45,241 nucleotides of DNA from Planctomycetota bacterium (GTDB lineage Bacteria > Planctomycetota > Phycisphaerae > Tepidisphaerales > Tepidisphaeraceae). The DNA is taken from NCBI GenBank assembly GCA_039182125.1, contig JBCDCH010000029.1, positions 1 to 45,241 on the forward strand, read 5' to 3'. This document shows positions 32,434 to 41,507 of this stretch, piece after piece. How positions within the stretch are numbered: the first letter of the stretch is position 1; the number at the start of each line of letters is the position of its first letter. The notes under the pieces were generated by a model. The model was not told where the DNA came from. It saw nothing but the letters and a program-made list of their open reading frames with translations, and ran no database searches. Position numbers and translations under genes: made by a program.

Positions 32434-32772
32434 TTAGCGGAGGCTCTTGATGGCCGTGTTGAGTTCGTGGGAAATGTCAAAACGCGGTGCCAGCCGGGTC
32501 ATTTCGAGGATCTTCGTCACGTTCGGATCGGGCGACACCAGCTTGAGCCGACCGAACAGTTCGTCGCAGCGGCCCTGCAGCCAGGCAAGCGCTTCCAATC
32601 CGGCGCTGTCGATGAACTCGCAGCCGTTCATGTCGAAAACGAAGTCGACCACGTCCTTGCGTTCGATCATGTCTTCGATGCTGTCCCGCAGGCCGGCGAC
32701 CTCGTCGGTCACGAGATCACCTTTGATGCTGAAGACGCCGACGCCGTCGTAGTTGTCGAGCTTGAGGGGCAT
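32434..32772 (-). CDS. STAS-domain protein (anti-sigma factor antagonist type)
   Basis: 112 residues forming one STAS domain. The switch-site block is FIDSAGLEALAWLQ, where the serine of DSAG is the usual phosphorylation site. Such proteins bind serine-kinase anti-sigma factors or act in partner-switching. No cognate kinase of the RsbW type is in the window. The ATG lies 2 bp after the HD-GYP stop (TGATCATG), so translation is probably coupled, and the gspE-like gene follows 41 bp later. Confidence 0.85.
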   Translation of the reverse strand: MPLKLDNYDGVGVFSIKGDLVTDEVAGLRDSIEDMIERKDVVDFVFDMNGCEFIDSAGLEALAWLQGRCDELFGRLKLVSPDPNVTKILEMTRLAPRFDISHELNTAIKSLR

Positions 32773-32774
32773 GA

Positions 32775-34064
32775 TCAGGCGGCCTCGCTGTTGGGACGAA
32801 CGTTGAGGAACGCCGCACCGGGAACACCGTCGCGGTGGTCCTTGAGGAGTTCTTCGATGCGAGCTTCGCCGATGTCGAGGAAGGCGTCGGCAAGAGCGGG
32901 GTCGAACTGGCTTCCCTTACAACGCTCGATTTCGGCGAGGGCTTTGGCCGGGGGCATGCCGTTGCGATAAGTGCGATTGCTCGTCATCGCGTCGAAGCAG
33001 TCGGCGAGGCAGATGATTCGACCCATGAGCGGGATCGCTTCGCCGGCAAGTTTCCACGGATAGCCGCGCCCGTCGAACCGCTCGTGGTGATGGCGGACAC
33101 CGTCGATGAGATCGGCGACCTGGCGGACATCGGCAAGGATCCTCGCACCGATCTCCGGGTGCTTCTTGATCTCGCCAAACTCTTCGTCGGTGAGCTTACC
33201 CGGCTTGCGAATGACCATGTCGGGTACACCGATCTTGCCGACGTCGTGCAGTAGACCGGCCATATACACACGCTCCTGGTACGCGGTGCTGAAGTCGGCC
33301 TGCTTGGCCAGTTCGCGGCTCAGCAAAGCGACACGCTCCGAGTGACCGCAGGTGTAGGCGTCCTTCGCGTCGACCGCCGCGGTCAGCGAATGCAACAAGC
33401 CCATCATCAGGCTCTTGGCGTCATCGAAAAGCGTGTAGTTCTCCGCGTGGATGCCGACTTCGACCGCAACGCCGTTGAGGAGCTTCGCGTCGATGCTGGT
33501 GAAGCGCGTCCCGGTCGGCGGGGCCGGCACCGGTCGTTTGTTCGCGACCCAGATCACGCCGAACAGCTCGTCCCCACGCTCGAGCGGGACCGCAAGCAAT
33601 CGCTCGGCCCGCTGGGCACTCCAAGCAAAATGCCGATCGGCAACGATCTCATTCAGGTGAATCGTCTCACGACGTAAACCGAGTTGCTCCCGCATGCCCG
33701 AGTGCAACCGGTCGAGCTCGTCTTCGTTGAAGAGCGGCTTGCCGTACTGGAAGTTGGTCGTCGGATGAACCCGTTCGTGCCAGAAATGAATGCCGACCGT
33801 CTCGACCTGCATCACTTCAAGCGTCTGCTCCGCAGTGAGGTCGAAGAACTGCTGCGGCGCGCGCGTGAGCTTCATGCCGCCACTGAGCGTGTAGATCAGC
33901 GAGAGTTCCTCGTAGCAATCACCGAGCTGATGGCTGAGGTCGTTACGCTCCTGGGTCAGCTCGGCGATTCGGCGTTGCTGGGCGGCGATCTGTTCGGACT
34001 GGGGCGAGTGCATGGGAACGACTTTTGGGTTGAACCGGGGAACGACTTCACGCGGCCTTGGCAT
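32775..34064 (-). CDS. GAF-HD-GYP protein, probable c-di-GMP phosphodiesterase
   Basis: About 429 residues: an N-terminal coiled coil (about 20-60), a GAF-like sensory domain (about 70-210), and an HD-GYP domain. The HD-GYP core shows GHSERV (240), LLHDVGKIG with H273-D274, HHHERF (325-330) and GRGYP. These are the metal-binding and signature residues of active enzymes that hydrolyse c-di-GMP. The start at 34064 overlaps the response-regulator stop by 17 bases and has GAGG upstream; M18 (34013) is an alternative. It is coupled to the STAS gene downstream. Confidence 0.9.
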   Translation of the reverse strand: MPRPREVVPRFNPKVVPMHSPQSEQIAAQQRRIAELTQERNDLSHQLGDCYEELSLIYTLSGGMKLTRAPQQFFDLTAEQTLEVMQVETVGIHFWHERVHPTTNFQYGKPLFNEDELDRLHSGMREQLGLRRETIHLNEIVADRHFAWSAQRAERLLAVPLERGDELFGVIWVANKRPVPAPPTGTRFTSIDAKLLNGVAVEVGIHAENYTLFDDAKSLMMGLLHSLTAAVDAKDAYTCGHSERVALLSRELAKQADFSTAYQERVYMAGLLHDVGKIGVPDMVIRKPGKLTDEEFGEIKKHPEIGARILADVRQVADLIDGVRHHHERFDGRGYPWKLAGEAIPLMGRIICLADCFDAMTSNRTYRNGMPPAKALAEIERCKGSQFDPALADAFLDIGEARIEELLKDHRDGVPGAAFLNVRPNSEAA

Positions 34065-34434
34065 AAGCCTCGGCCAACACTTCTTCGACCAACGCGACGA
34101 GTTGGCGCGGGCTGAAAGGCTTGCTCATCATGCGAGAAATCGCCGATCGGGCATCGTCGTCGGGAAGCTCGTGGCCCTGTGCGGTGAGCATCACGATCGG
34201 GGGCAGGTCGTCCGGGTACTTCTCGACCAGACCACGCACCAAACCGATGCCGTCGCAACCGGGCATGTGATAATCGGTAATGACCAGCGCCGGCCGCTCA
34301 TCGTCGAACGCGGCCAAGGCTTGGTCGCCATCGGGCACGTCGACTACTTCGTAACCAGCGTTGGATAGCTTGATTTTGACGACGTTGCGGATGTGGCTTT
34401 CGTCGTCCGCAACGATGATGCGTTTGGGATTCAT
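34048..34434 (-). CDS. Single-domain response regulator
   Basis: 128 residues, receiver domain only. Acidic pocket D10-D11, phospho-acceptor D54 in LVITDYHMPGCDG, switch threonine T84 in VMLTAQG, and lysine K105 in SKPFSP. With no output domain it probably passes signal by protein contact, most likely to the overlapping GAF-HD-GYP protein. The histidine kinase gene lies 19 bp upstream. Confidence 0.92.
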   Translation of the reverse strand: MNPKRIIVADDESHIRNVVKIKLSNAGYEVVDVPDGDQALAAFDDERPALVITDYHMPGCDGIGLVRGLVEKYPDDLPPIVMLTAQGHELPDDDARSAISRMMSKPFSPRQLVALVEEVLAEAYAKAA

Positions 34435-34453
34435 GGGATCACTTCCTTGAGAT

Positions 34454-35884
34454 TTACTTCAGAGCCGGCAGTTCCATGGTGAAACAACTGCCCTTGCCGA
34501 CCTTGCTGGCGACGCTGACTTTCCCGTCGTGAACTTTTTCGATCACATGCTTGACCAGCGCGAGCCCGAGCCCCGTCCCCTTGGCGACCTTTTCGTTCTG
34601 CTTCACGCGGTAGAACTTGTTGAACAGCTTGGGCAGCGCATCCTCGGGGATGCCGTAACCGGTGTCGCGGACGCTGAGCTTGATCGTGTTGGTCGCCTCA
34701 TCCACCGAGAGATCACACCGGACTTCGCCGCCGTCGGGCGTGTATTTGACGGCGTTGCTCAGCAGGTTGAGCGTGGCCTGGTACAGCATGTCGCGATCGG
34801 CGAAGACCTGGAAGATGCTCGGCGGCAGCGTTTCGCGAATGGTGATGTTCTTGAGCCCGGCGGTCGGCTTGATCACTTCGAGTGCGTCCTTGCAGACGAG
34901 CACCGGACTGATCGGCTTGCGGTCGATCTTCACCACACCGCTTTCGATGCGGCTGATGTTCAGAATTTCGTCGATAAGCGTGGCGAGGCGATTCCCCTCA
35001 CCATGGATGATGTTGTAGAACTTCTCACGCTCTTCGTCGTCCTCGGCTTCCCCGTCGATGAGCATCTCGATGTAGGCGTTGATACTCGCCAGCGGCGTGC
35101 GCAGTTCGTGGGTGACGCTACTGACGAACTCGCTCTTTTGTCGGGCAAGCTCGGCCTCGCGGGTCATGTCCTGCAGCACGGCAACGACGCCCGCAGGCTC
35201 ACCGGCTTCATCGGTCACCGCGCTGAGCGTGACTTTGTAGTCCCTTGGTTCTCCGCCGACTTCGAGTTGGTGCTCGACGGAGCGCCGACCGTTGCGGGTC
35301 TTGCTCGCACGCATCTGCGTCATCATCGCGACGATCTCGTCATCGCGCACCACATCGGCCAACGGCCGGCGTTCGGACGACTCGTCAAAACCGAAAAGGT
35401 CTTTGGCCGCGCTGTTGGTGAGCAGCACCTCGTCGAACGAATCGGTCACGACGACGGCATCGCTGATCGAGCCGATGACCGCCTCGGCGTGTTGGCGCTG
35501 ACCGGTCGCGACCTTGAGTTCGATCTCGAGTTCCTTGGCACGATCCACCGCATGCTCGACGCTCTGCTCGGCCATCGCCATGCAATCGTTCATCGCCGCG
35601 ATGAGCGGTGCGAACGGGGCGTCCTCGGCGTCGAGTTGCTTGAGTTCCGTGGCCTCGGCGTGTTTGCGGGCCGTCGCCGCGAGTCGGATTGACGAGACGT
35701 GGTAAGTGACCACGCCGATGATGCCCAGCACGGCCGAGATTCCACCGAGCAGCAGCCCGCTCCAGCCCATCGGACCAAGCGAAGACAAAACGTCCTCGCG
35801 CTTGAACAAGGCCGTCCCGAAGCACACCACCGCCCCAAGGAGGAGCGTCGGTGTCAGCGTTCTAAGGATCCAGAGGTGTCGCAC
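34454..35884 (-). CDS. Membrane sensor histidine kinase with PAS domain
   Basis: 476 residues starting at a GTG. Two transmembrane segments (about 8-25 and 38-62), a short helical linker, a PAS domain (about 135-245; VIGSISDAVVVTDSFDEVLL), then the H-box SSVTHELRTPLASINA with H259, the N-box LLSNAVKYTPDGGEV, the D/F region VRDTGYGIPEDALPKLFNKF and G-box GLGLALVKHV. Almost no periplasmic loop lies between the two helices, so it senses within the membrane or cytoplasm. The cognate regulator is the receiver gene directly downstream. Confidence 0.92.
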   Translation of the reverse strand: MRHLWILRTLTPTLLLGAVVCFGTALFKREDVLSSLGPMGWSGLLLGGISAVLGIIGVVTYHVSSIRLAATARKHAEATELKQLDAEDAPFAPLIAAMNDCMAMAEQSVEHAVDRAKELEIELKVATGQRQHAEAVIGSISDAVVVTDSFDEVLLTNSAAKDLFGFDESSERRPLADVVRDDEIVAMMTQMRASKTRNGRRSVEHQLEVGGEPRDYKVTLSAVTDEAGEPAGVVAVLQDMTREAELARQKSEFVSSVTHELRTPLASINAYIEMLIDGEAEDDEEREKFYNIIHGEGNRLATLIDEILNISRIESGVVKIDRKPISPVLVCKDALEVIKPTAGLKNITIRETLPPSIFQVFADRDMLYQATLNLLSNAVKYTPDGGEVRCDLSVDEATNTIKLSVRDTGYGIPEDALPKLFNKFYRVKQNEKVAKGTGLGLALVKHVIEKVHDGKVSVASKVGKGSCFTMELPALK

Positions 35885-35945
35885 GATATTCTCTCACTCT
35901 TGGCATCGGCCGATTCATCCCCCTACTCAATCAACGCGGCGGGCG

Positions 35946-37127
35946 TCACGATCCGAGAGTGCTCGCCAGTTGCCGTGCCAGCGGATCATCCGGATCGATG
36001 TCCAGAGCACGGGCGAAGGACTCGGCGGCGGCCGCGATATCGCCACGGATTTGCAGAAGACGCCCCTCCAGGCAGGCCGGCAGCGGATCGCTGGGGTCGA
36101 GCCGGGCGGCGAAGCGGTAAGCCGCGAGGGCCTGTTCGTGATCGCCGTTGAGCTGCGCGGAAAGCCCCAGCAACAGATGGCTCTCGGGATTATCGGGTTC
36201 CAGAGTTTCGACTTGCCGGGCCGCCCCGACCGCTCGCCGACCGTCACCGAGTTCGAGCGAGGCCTTGGTGAGTCCGGCCCAACCGGGAACGCCGCGCGGT
36301 GCAAGCCGAGTTACCGTAAGAAAGGCATCGCGTCCATCCCTGAACTGTCCCACGGCGAGCAGCGCTTCGCCGTACGCGAGCCAAAGATCGGCACGCTCGG
36401 CAAACGCCGGATCCTTGAGAAGTCGCGACAGTTCAAGCTCCGCCTCGCGCATCTGCCCGGCCTGGAACGTGGCCAACGCGAGCCGTTCGCGGAGTTGCAG
36501 GTCGTCACGGTCGAGCACCGACGCATGCCGGTACATCTCCGCCGCCAACGCGAAATCGCCCCGCCGCATGTGCAGCTCGGCCACCGCGCTGCGGACCGGG
36601 GCGCTGTGCTCAAAATGGACGACACGGTCTTGGAGAATGTGCAGCGCCTCATCGTCGCGACCGACGCTGACCAACGCCTCGGCATGGGCCAACAGGTAAG
36701 CCGGCTCGTCCGCCTCCAGCCTCGACGCCGCTTCGTAGTGACCAAGCGCGGCGTCCGGACGCTGCCAACGCTGGTCGACGATCCCCGCGAGGTAGTGAGA
36801 CTCGGCGTTGTCCGGCGACAATTCGAGAGCAGCCGTCAGGTCCGCGTCGGCGTTCTCAAGTTTGCCCTCTTCGATCGCGATGCGGGCGCGGAGGGTGAGC
36901 AACCGTGCGTCGCCGGGGTTGAGCGTGAGAGCCTCGTCGGCGGTGAGTCTCGACTTGGCGAGGTCGCCGGATTCGAACTGATCCTCCGCGAGGCTCAGCA
37001 ACACGCCACTCCGGGCAGCGTTCCAACGTTGGTTCGCCGCTTCCGACGCCGCCTGCTGCGGCTTGACGCCGTCGGCACAACCGGCGGCTAGCACCAATGC
37101 GAGCGTAATGAAAATAGGTCGTTTCAT
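35946..37127 (-). CDS. TPR-repeat lipoprotein
   Basis: 393 residues. The N-terminus MKRPIFITLALVLAAGCADG has a lipobox with cysteine at 17. About ten tetratricopeptide repeats follow (for example AESHYLAGIVDQRWQRPDAA, ADEPAYLLAHAEALVSVGRD). Pilotin or pilus-biogenesis TPR lipoproteins (PilF/PilW-like) accompany secretins, so a role in secretin assembly fits. It starts 5 bp after the secretin stop. The longer frame to 37193 is rejected because it would lose the signal. Confidence 0.85.
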   Translation of the reverse strand: MKRPIFITLALVLAAGCADGVKPQQAASEAANQRWNAARSGVLLSLAEDQFESGDLAKSRLTADEALTLNPGDARLLTLRARIAIEEGKLENADADLTAALELSPDNAESHYLAGIVDQRWQRPDAALGHYEAASRLEADEPAYLLAHAEALVSVGRDDEALHILQDRVVHFEHSAPVRSAVAELHMRRGDFALAAEMYRHASVLDRDDLQLRERLALATFQAGQMREAELELSRLLKDPAFAERADLWLAYGEALLAVGQFRDGRDAFLTVTRLAPRGVPGWAGLTKASLELGDGRRAVGAARQVETLEPDNPESHLLLGLSAQLNGDHEQALAAYRFAARLDPSDPLPACLEGRLLQIRGDIAAAAESFARALDIDPDDPLARQLASTLGS

Positions 37128-37132
37128 GGCAA

Positions 37133-39352
37133 CTACTCGGTGATGGTCTCGCTGGGATCGACATCGGCGATGCTCTCGAGCAACGCGTCCCATTCGCTTT
37201 CGGTGGCCGACTCGGGCTCGGGCTCCTCCTCCTTGTTCGCGAACATCGGTTCGGCCGGACGCGATGTCGGGAGCTTGGTCTCGCCGACAACGAACTCGCG
37301 CGGACGCGGCCGGTCGTTGAGCAACGCCTCCACGCGCGTCTCACGCATCAGATGATCGCGGAGAAAGGTCCGGATTGAGCTGTTGTCAACCGCCGACACG
37401 GCCCGACCGGTCAGCTCCTCACGCAGCTCGATGGCTTCGAGAAACTTCGGGTTCAGGTGGATCGCGGCGTTCAGGTCGAAGATCGCTTTTCGCTCGTCGG
37501 CGTCTTCCTTGCGAAGCTCGCGCAGGGCCGATTCGTAGAAGCCTTCGGCCAGACGCTCACGACCCCACGGCATCATGCCCTCGCGAACACCGATCCGCAG
37601 ACGCTCCGCGGTGGCAAGTTCTTCGGCGCTGCGGGCGGCGTACTCGTCGTTGTCCTTGATGATGTGCGGCGTGAGGAGAATGACGATCTCCTCACGGATC
37701 GTGGAATCGGACTGGCTGCGAAACAGCGAGCCGACACCGGGGACGTTGCCAAGGCCGGGCACCTGTCGGCGAGCCGTGCTGGAGAACTCACGGAACAGAC
37801 CGCCGATGACGATCGTGTGGCCGTCCTTGACGATCACGTTGGTCGAGACTTCGGTGGTTTCCTCGAAGGGCAGGTTCGCCGCGTTGACGCCGCCGTTGGA
37901 GTCCTCGGGACGGACCTCGAGCCGGACGAAACCGTCGTCGGTGATGTACGGGCGGAAGACCAACCGTGTGCCGGTCTCGAGAAAGTCGACGCTTTGGACC
38001 GTGGACGTTTCGGTCACGGTCGTGGTGAGGAAGCCGTCCCGCCGACCGACGAGCACGCGGCCCTCCTGTTTGTTGAGTGCGAGAACCTTCGGGTTGGCGA
38101 GGATTGCCGTGTCGGTGACGCCTTCGAGGGCGTTGATGAAAACGGAGACATCGCCGGTGACCAGGCCGAAGCGAAGCCCGCCCGCTGCCGGGCTGGAGAA
38201 ACTCTGACCGGTGCCGATCGACGCGGCATCGGGGCTCACCAACGCGTCGCTTGCCCCGGCAAGCACCTGACCACCGCCGAGTGTCACTTCGGTGAAGTCG
38301 ACACCGCCGAGGACGTTGAAGTCCACACCGAGTGCGTTGTCTTCGCTGAGCGTGGCGCGGAGGATCGTCGCCTCGATCAGGATTTGCGCCGGCCGACGGT
38401 CGATGTCGTCGAGGAGTCGGCGCACGTTGTCGAGGTTGTCGACGTTGTCGGTGATGACGAGCAGCTCGTCGTTCGAGTAGTTGAAACCGCCGGTGTCGAT
38501 GGTGCCATCGCCGCTGCTGATGCCGGTTCTCGGCGCGCTGCTGACAGCAACGACCGCGTTCTCGGTGAGCACGGGCTTGATCAACCGCTCGGCCTCGACC
38601 GCCTCGATGTGAAAGACACGAAATACCCGCGTCTCGGTCATCGCGTCGGACTGTTGCAGGGCGGCAAAGTCGTCGGCCGTGTAGACGTGGACGAAGTTGC
38701 CGGCGTTGCGATATTCGAAACCGTTGCTCCGGAGAATCGCGTCCAGCGCTTCCTCAACGGTGACGCCGTAGAGGTTGGCGGTGATGTTCCCGGTCACGCC
38801 CTCGTGGGCGATGATGTTCATCTGGGTCTGCTCGGCGAGCATGCGGAGCACCTGATCGACCGGTGCGTCGGTGACGTGAATGTCGCCGACGCTGTAGCTG
38901 TCGGTGAAGACGACATCCTCGGACGAGAGCGGCGTGGACTCTTGCTCAATCAGTGCCGGCTCGGTGTCCGCGAAGGGATCAACGATCGGTAGCGTGACCG
39001 CGTCGCCATCGCCTTGGCCACCGAGCGTTTTGGCCAGGGTCTTCTCGATGGCTTCCGAGTCGAAGAGTGCCGACAGGTCCGGCAACATGCCACCACTTTC
39101 AGCGGCAACCACAGGCATCGGCTCGGACGTTGGTTCGGATGGCTCGGGTTCGGCCGGCTCGCCGGTCACTTCCGCGTAGATCCCCATGGGCATCGCAACC
39201 TCGGCGACTTCGGCGACCGCCGACTGCGGCGACGGAATAAGCGCGGCACGCTGGCCGAAGTGATGCACCGCGGCACCGGCGGCCAAGGCGATCAGGCCGA
39301 GGCCGACCCTGATCATGGTGCGCTTGCGTGGGTGTACGTTGGTCACGGACAT
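37133..39352 (-). CDS. Secretin (GspD/PilQ family outer-membrane channel)
   Basis: About 739 residues. An N-terminal hydrophobic segment (RVGLGLIALAAGAAVH) precedes a Pro/Glu-rich linker. An STN/N0 domain holds DAPVDQVLRMLAEQTQMNI, and an N1-like repeat VFRVFHIEAVEAERLIKPVL. The C-terminal secretin domain shows VPGLGNVPGVGSLFRSQ and EEIVILLTPHI. A C-terminal tail of about 170 residues, charged and helical, follows. The start is the ATG at 39352; a GTG at 39370 is also in frame. It would form the exit pore of the pilus or type II system. Confidence 0.9.
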   Translation of the reverse strand: MSVTNVHPRKRTMIRVGLGLIALAAGAAVHHFGQRAALIPSPQSAVAEVAEVAMPMGIYAEVTGEPAEPEPSEPTSEPMPVVAAESGGMLPDLSALFDSEAIEKTLAKTLGGQGDGDAVTLPIVDPFADTEPALIEQESTPLSSEDVVFTDSYSVGDIHVTDAPVDQVLRMLAEQTQMNIIAHEGVTGNITANLYGVTVEEALDAILRSNGFEYRNAGNFVHVYTADDFAALQQSDAMTETRVFRVFHIEAVEAERLIKPVLTENAVVAVSSAPRTGISSGDGTIDTGGFNYSNDELLVITDNVDNLDNVRRLLDDIDRRPAQILIEATILRATLSEDNALGVDFNVLGGVDFTEVTLGGGQVLAGASDALVSPDAASIGTGQSFSSPAAGGLRFGLVTGDVSVFINALEGVTDTAILANPKVLALNKQEGRVLVGRRDGFLTTTVTETSTVQSVDFLETGTRLVFRPYITDDGFVRLEVRPEDSNGGVNAANLPFEETTEVSTNVIVKDGHTIVIGGLFREFSSTARRQVPGLGNVPGVGSLFRSQSDSTIREEIVILLTPHIIKDNDEYAARSAEELATAERLRIGVREGMMPWGRERLAEGFYESALRELRKEDADERKAIFDLNAAIHLNPKFLEAIELREELTGRAVSAVDNSSIRTFLRDHLMRETRVEALLNDRPRPREFVVGETKLPTSRPAEPMFANKEEEPEPESATESEWDALLESIADVDPSETITE

Positions 39353-39388
39353 GTTTCTTTTCTCTTTCACTCCCGGATACCCATCCGG

Positions 39389-40003
39389 CTACTTCTTGCG
39401 CATCTTCACGGTGACTTCGATTCCGTCGCGCTCGACGATGGCCCCCTTGTGACTCACGCTGATCAGGCGGAACGACGCGATCGACTGCCCCGGCCGAACG
39501 AGCCGACCGTTGATCACAGCCGAACTCCGCCCCGGATCAGCCGCGATCCAAACCTGTTGCAACTCGAGCGCCTGCGCATCGATCCGGACTCGGTCTTGGG
39601 CCATGTCGACCGTCGGAACGAACGTGTCGAGGTTCGCAAGCTCGTCTTGACCCAACGGCATATCCGCCTCGGGTGCCGGGCGATATCGACTCAGGTCCAG
39701 CACAAACAAGTTGCGCGTGAGCGGCGGCAACGGCGCGTCGATCCACGACCTCACCGCGGGCGATCCGTAAACACCGATCATGGGTTCGGCTTCTCGGTCA
39801 TCGTTGCTGGTGCTCTTGGTCGCCGGCAAAATGGCGGCCGCCGTCTCCGCGGCCACGGTGCCGCCGCCGAAGCTGCGGGCGAGGATCACGATGAACGCGA
39901 GCGTCAGCACCGCGAGCAGCCCCGCCTTCTTCCGGTCCTGATCGATCAGGGCACGAATGTCGTTCAGATTGGCCGGTATTGACGCCATTACTGCCTGTAG
40001 CAT
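39389..40003 (-). CDS. PilP/GspC-like inner-membrane protein
   Basis: About 204 residues with one N-terminal membrane segment (KAGLLAVLTLAFIVILARSF) and a periplasmic part. The C-terminal domain, INGRLVRPGQSIASFRLISVSHKGAIVERDG in outline, is a small beta domain like the HR domain of GspC or PilP, which docks on the secretin. The call rests on this block and on its place between pilO-like and secretin genes. The start is uncertain: ATGs at 40003 and 39988, and a GTG at 40069 just after the pilO stop. Confidence 0.68.
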   Translation of the reverse strand: MLQAVMASIPANLNDIRALIDQDRKKAGLLAVLTLAFIVILARSFGGGTVAAETAAAILPATKSTSNDDREAEPMIGVYGSPAVRSWIDAPLPPLTRNLFVLDLSRYRPAPEADMPLGQDELANLDTFVPTVDMAQDRVRIDAQALELQQVWIAADPGRSSAVINGRLVRPGQSIASFRLISVSHKGAIVERDGIEVTVKMRKK

Positions 40004-40073
40004 CGACCCGGAGGAAGCGCGACTTTGCCCGGAACCGACAAGGATTTGGCGACGGGAGCCGGCCGACACCTAA

Positions 40074-40649
40074 TCAGCCGGTCGGCTCTGTCCGGTAATA
40101 GAGGTTCACCCACAACTCGAACGCGGTATCGCCGGTGATGCCGACCGATTTGACCGACGTCTTGCGGACGTGCAGCAGCCGCGGGTAGCTCTCGATTTGG
40201 CGGAGAAAGGCAAAGCCGCTGGCGAAATCACCTTCGAACGTGATCCGCACCGGCATGACGCCGATCGAAGACTCGCTGTCGATGTTGATCGTCTCGGGCG
40301 CTTGCTGCTGGAACTGCGAGTTGCGCAGCGACAGCGTTTGCGCGAGCCGGCTGGCGTCGCCCCAGAACTGGGAGTAGCCAGGCTCGTCGGGGAGTTCACG
40401 CCGGGTACGCGACAGGTCGTTGCGAAGCCGTTGCACGTCCGCGGCGATCCTCGGAAGCGCTTCGACCTGTTGCTGATTGAGCGCGAGCTCATTGTCAACC
40501 GCGCGGACCTGATTAACGATCCGGTTGAGTTGGCCGTTGGCCGTGCGGAACACACCGAAGTAGAACAACAGTAGAATTGCAACGATCACGCCAAGCAACT
40601 TGCGCTGGCGTTTCCGCAGGACGGTGATCTGTTGTTCGAGTTCGGACAC
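40074..40649 (-). CDS. PilO-like type IV pilus inner-membrane protein
   Basis: 191 residues starting at a GTG. A basic cytoplasmic head, one transmembrane helix (about 17-36, LLGVIVAILLLFYFGVF), a coiled coil (about 45-85), and a ferredoxin-like domain with VMPVRITFEGDFASGFAFLRQIESYPRLL, as in PilO. It would connect the platform to the secretin through PilP. pilM and pilN, normally upstream, are absent; truA ends 6 bp upstream instead. Confidence 0.82.
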   Translation of the reverse strand: MSELEQQITVLRKRQRKLLGVIVAILLLFYFGVFRTANGQLNRIVNQVRAVDNELALNQQQVEALPRIAADVQRLRNDLSRTRRELPDEPGYSQFWGDASRLAQTLSLRNSQFQQQAPETINIDSESSIGVMPVRITFEGDFASGFAFLRQIESYPRLLHVRKTSVKSVGITGDTAFELWVNLYYRTEPTG

Positions 40650-40655
40650 GGCGGG

Positions 40656-41444
40656 TTACCCACCGGTTGCATCGGCGGATTCCGTGGCCGGCTTTGCAGA
40701 GGTCGTGCGATGGCGAATCCACTGGAGAAACAACCCATGAGCCGGCGCGGTCGGGCCGGCGGCGGTTCGGTCCTGGGCGGCGAGCACGTCCGGTATCGAG
40801 TCGGGGTCGATCTTGCCGCGGCCGACCTCGGCGAGTGTGCCGGCGATGATGCGGACCTGATTCCAGAGAAAACCGGTGCCCTCGACGCCGATCACGATCC
40901 GCTGACCACGTCGGCTCACGGTGCAGTCAGTGATGGTGCGGACGGTGTGCTCGCGGCCATGGCCGGGCTTGGCGAAGCTCGCGAAGTCGTGGGTCCCGAC
41001 CAGATTTCCGGCGGCGGCTCGCATCGCGGCAAGGTCTGAAACGCCACGCCGATGGAACGCCAGATCGTGCAGAAAGAGGTTGCGATCGTCGCCTGTCCAT
41101 ATCTGGTACTGATACCGCTTGTCGATCGTGTCGCCGATGGTGTCGAAGTCATCCGCCGCGTGATCGATACGAACGGCGAGCACATCGACGGGCAGTTTCG
41201 CGTTGAGCGCCTTGCGCATCCCCTCAAGGGGAATCTGCGTCATGTGTGTATCGAACCGCGCGACTTGCCCTTTGGCGTGAACGCCGGCGTCGGTCCGGCT
41301 GGAACCGACGACCGTGACCGGATGCCTGACCACTTGCTGCAACGCGTGCCGGACCTCCCGTTGGACGGTGCGAAGCCCTTCGACCTGTTCCTGCCAGCCG
41401 TGGAAGTGCGTGCCGCGGTAGGCGAGTGTGAGTCGGAGACGCAT
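40656..41444 (-). CDS. truA: tRNA pseudouridine(38-40) synthase TruA
   Basis: 262 residues. It converts U38-U40 of tRNA anticodon arms to pseudouridine. The catalytic aspartate is D52 in SSRTDAGVHAKGQVA; RYQYQIWTG, HDFASFAKPG and GFLWNQVRIIAGTL are the other family blocks. The frame stays open far upstream to 42842 but that is antisense to the helicase, so I start at MRLRLTLAYRGTHFHGW. It heads the pilus/secretion run on this strand, with pilO 6 bp after its stop, and is divergent from the helicase (63 bp). Confidence 0.93.
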   Translation of the reverse strand: MRLRLTLAYRGTHFHGWQEQVEGLRTVQREVRHALQQVVRHPVTVVGSSRTDAGVHAKGQVARFDTHMTQIPLEGMRKALNAKLPVDVLAVRIDHAADDFDTIGDTIDKRYQYQIWTGDDRNLFLHDLAFHRRGVSDLAAMRAAAGNLVGTHDFASFAKPGHGREHTVRTITDCTVSRRGQRIVIGVEGTGFLWNQVRIIAGTLAEVGRGKIDPDSIPDVLAAQDRTAAGPTAPAHGLFLQWIRHRTTSAKPATESADATGG

Positions 41445-41507
41445 GACCGGGCAGGGTACGCGCGTCAACCCCAAAACTTTACACCACCGCCCGACTAGTA
41501 TCCGCCA

